Part shown: one piece after another, positions 6,641 through 6,698 of the stretch
Layout of the letters: every line of letters starts with the position of its first letter
Position numbering within the stretch: position 1 is the stretch's first letter
DNA from: Desulfobacula sp.
GTDB taxonomy: Bacteria; Desulfobacterota; Desulfobacteria; Desulfobacterales; Desulfobacteraceae
Reading direction: 5' to 3'
NCBI GenBank assembly: GCA_018702715.1
Contig: JABIYQ010000305.1
Coordinates: 1-6,698 of the forward strand
Length of the DNA stretch: 6,698 bases
Translations under genes and position numbers: made by a program
The notes under the pieces: generated by a model
Databases searched by the model: none
Told to the model about the DNA's origin: nothing
The model's input: only the letters and a program-made list of their open reading frames with translations

Positions 6641-6647
6641 CTCCTTT
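6641..6647 (-). promoter_or_regulatory. Ribosome binding site deciding the GTG start
   Basis: The minus strand reads AAAGGAG here, a strong Shine-Dalgarno sequence. It is 9 bases from the GTG at 6631, but only 2 bases from an ATG at 6638 that would make a four-codon peptide ending in TAA. The spacing and open frame favour GTG as the real start. Confidence 0.7.
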
Positions 6648-6651
6648 AACA

Positions 6652-6698
6652 TCTGGGGTCACCTCTGTCACCTCTGGGGTCAGGCCTGCATAGTTGGC
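6652..6698. repeat. Repeat copy at the right edge, with short tandem duplications
   Basis: Bases 6675-6696 are identical to 516-537, the left arm of the hairpin near the other end of the window, and the element runs off the edge. Left of it, TCTGGGGTCA occurs at 6652-6661 and again at 6673-6682, and TCACCTCTG is repeated in tandem at 6659-6667 and 6668-6676, as if a repeat end had been partly duplicated. The block lies directly upstream of the cytidylyltransferase ribosome site. Whether the second arm of a hairpin follows cannot be seen. Confidence 0.9.

Overview
All coding sequence in this 6.7 kb window lies on the minus strand, so the transcriptional order runs from right to left. The genes look like the later part of a nonulosonic (sialic-acid-like) sugar pathway, closest to pseudaminic acid synthesis, which usually supplies flagellin glycans, O-antigen or capsule. 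In order of transcription they are: an SpsF-type cytidylyltransferase; a PseG-type UDP-sugar hydrolase; a zinc-motif/SAM methyltransferase of the sugar C-methyltransferase type; a PseI-type nonulosonate synthase; a YfcE-type metallophosphoesterase; a CarB-like ATP-grasp protein; and the first 166 residues of a class III (glutamate-1-semialdehyde aminomutase-like) aminotransferase, cut by the left edge. The early pathway steps (dehydratase PseB, aminotransferase PseC, acetyltransferase PseH) are not here and would be expected beyond the right edge or elsewhere. No protein glycosyltransferase, flagellin or mobile-element gene is visible.

The genes from PseG-type hydrolase to ATP-grasp look like one transcription unit. 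Hydrolase and methyltransferase overlap by 8 bp, synthase and phosphoesterase share one base (TAATG), and phosphoesterase and ATP-grasp overlap by 35 bp. The one loose joint is a 118 bp gap in front of the synthase. The inferred chemistry is: PseG removes UDP, PseI condenses the free hexose with phosphoenolpyruvate, and the SpsF-type protein makes the CMP-sugar. The methyltransferase, phosphoesterase, ATP-grasp and class III aminotransferase are not part of the textbook pathway and may decorate the sugar or make a side-chain donor.

The most striking non-coding feature is a repeat family with the core GGGGTCAGGCCTGCATAGTT. It forms a perfect 29-bp-stem hairpin in front of the aminotransferase (515-580), a degenerate tandem pair between the hydrolase and cytidylyltransferase genes (5805-5858), and a third copy running off the right edge (6676-6698). 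The cytidylyltransferase gene is thus bracketed by copies in opposite orientation. The two genes that begin beside these degenerate copies use GTG and TTG starts. The repeats resemble REP-type elements moved by RAYT (Y1 tyrosine) transposases, but no such transposase is present here.

The DNA is mostly AT-rich with local GC-rich patches. The protein styles and repeat type suggest a Gram-negative, motile environmental bacterium, possibly a sulfate reducer of the Desulfobacteraceae kind; this is an impression from memory, not proof. No tRNA, rRNA or CRISPR array was seen, and no stretch longer than 300 bp lacks a gene.
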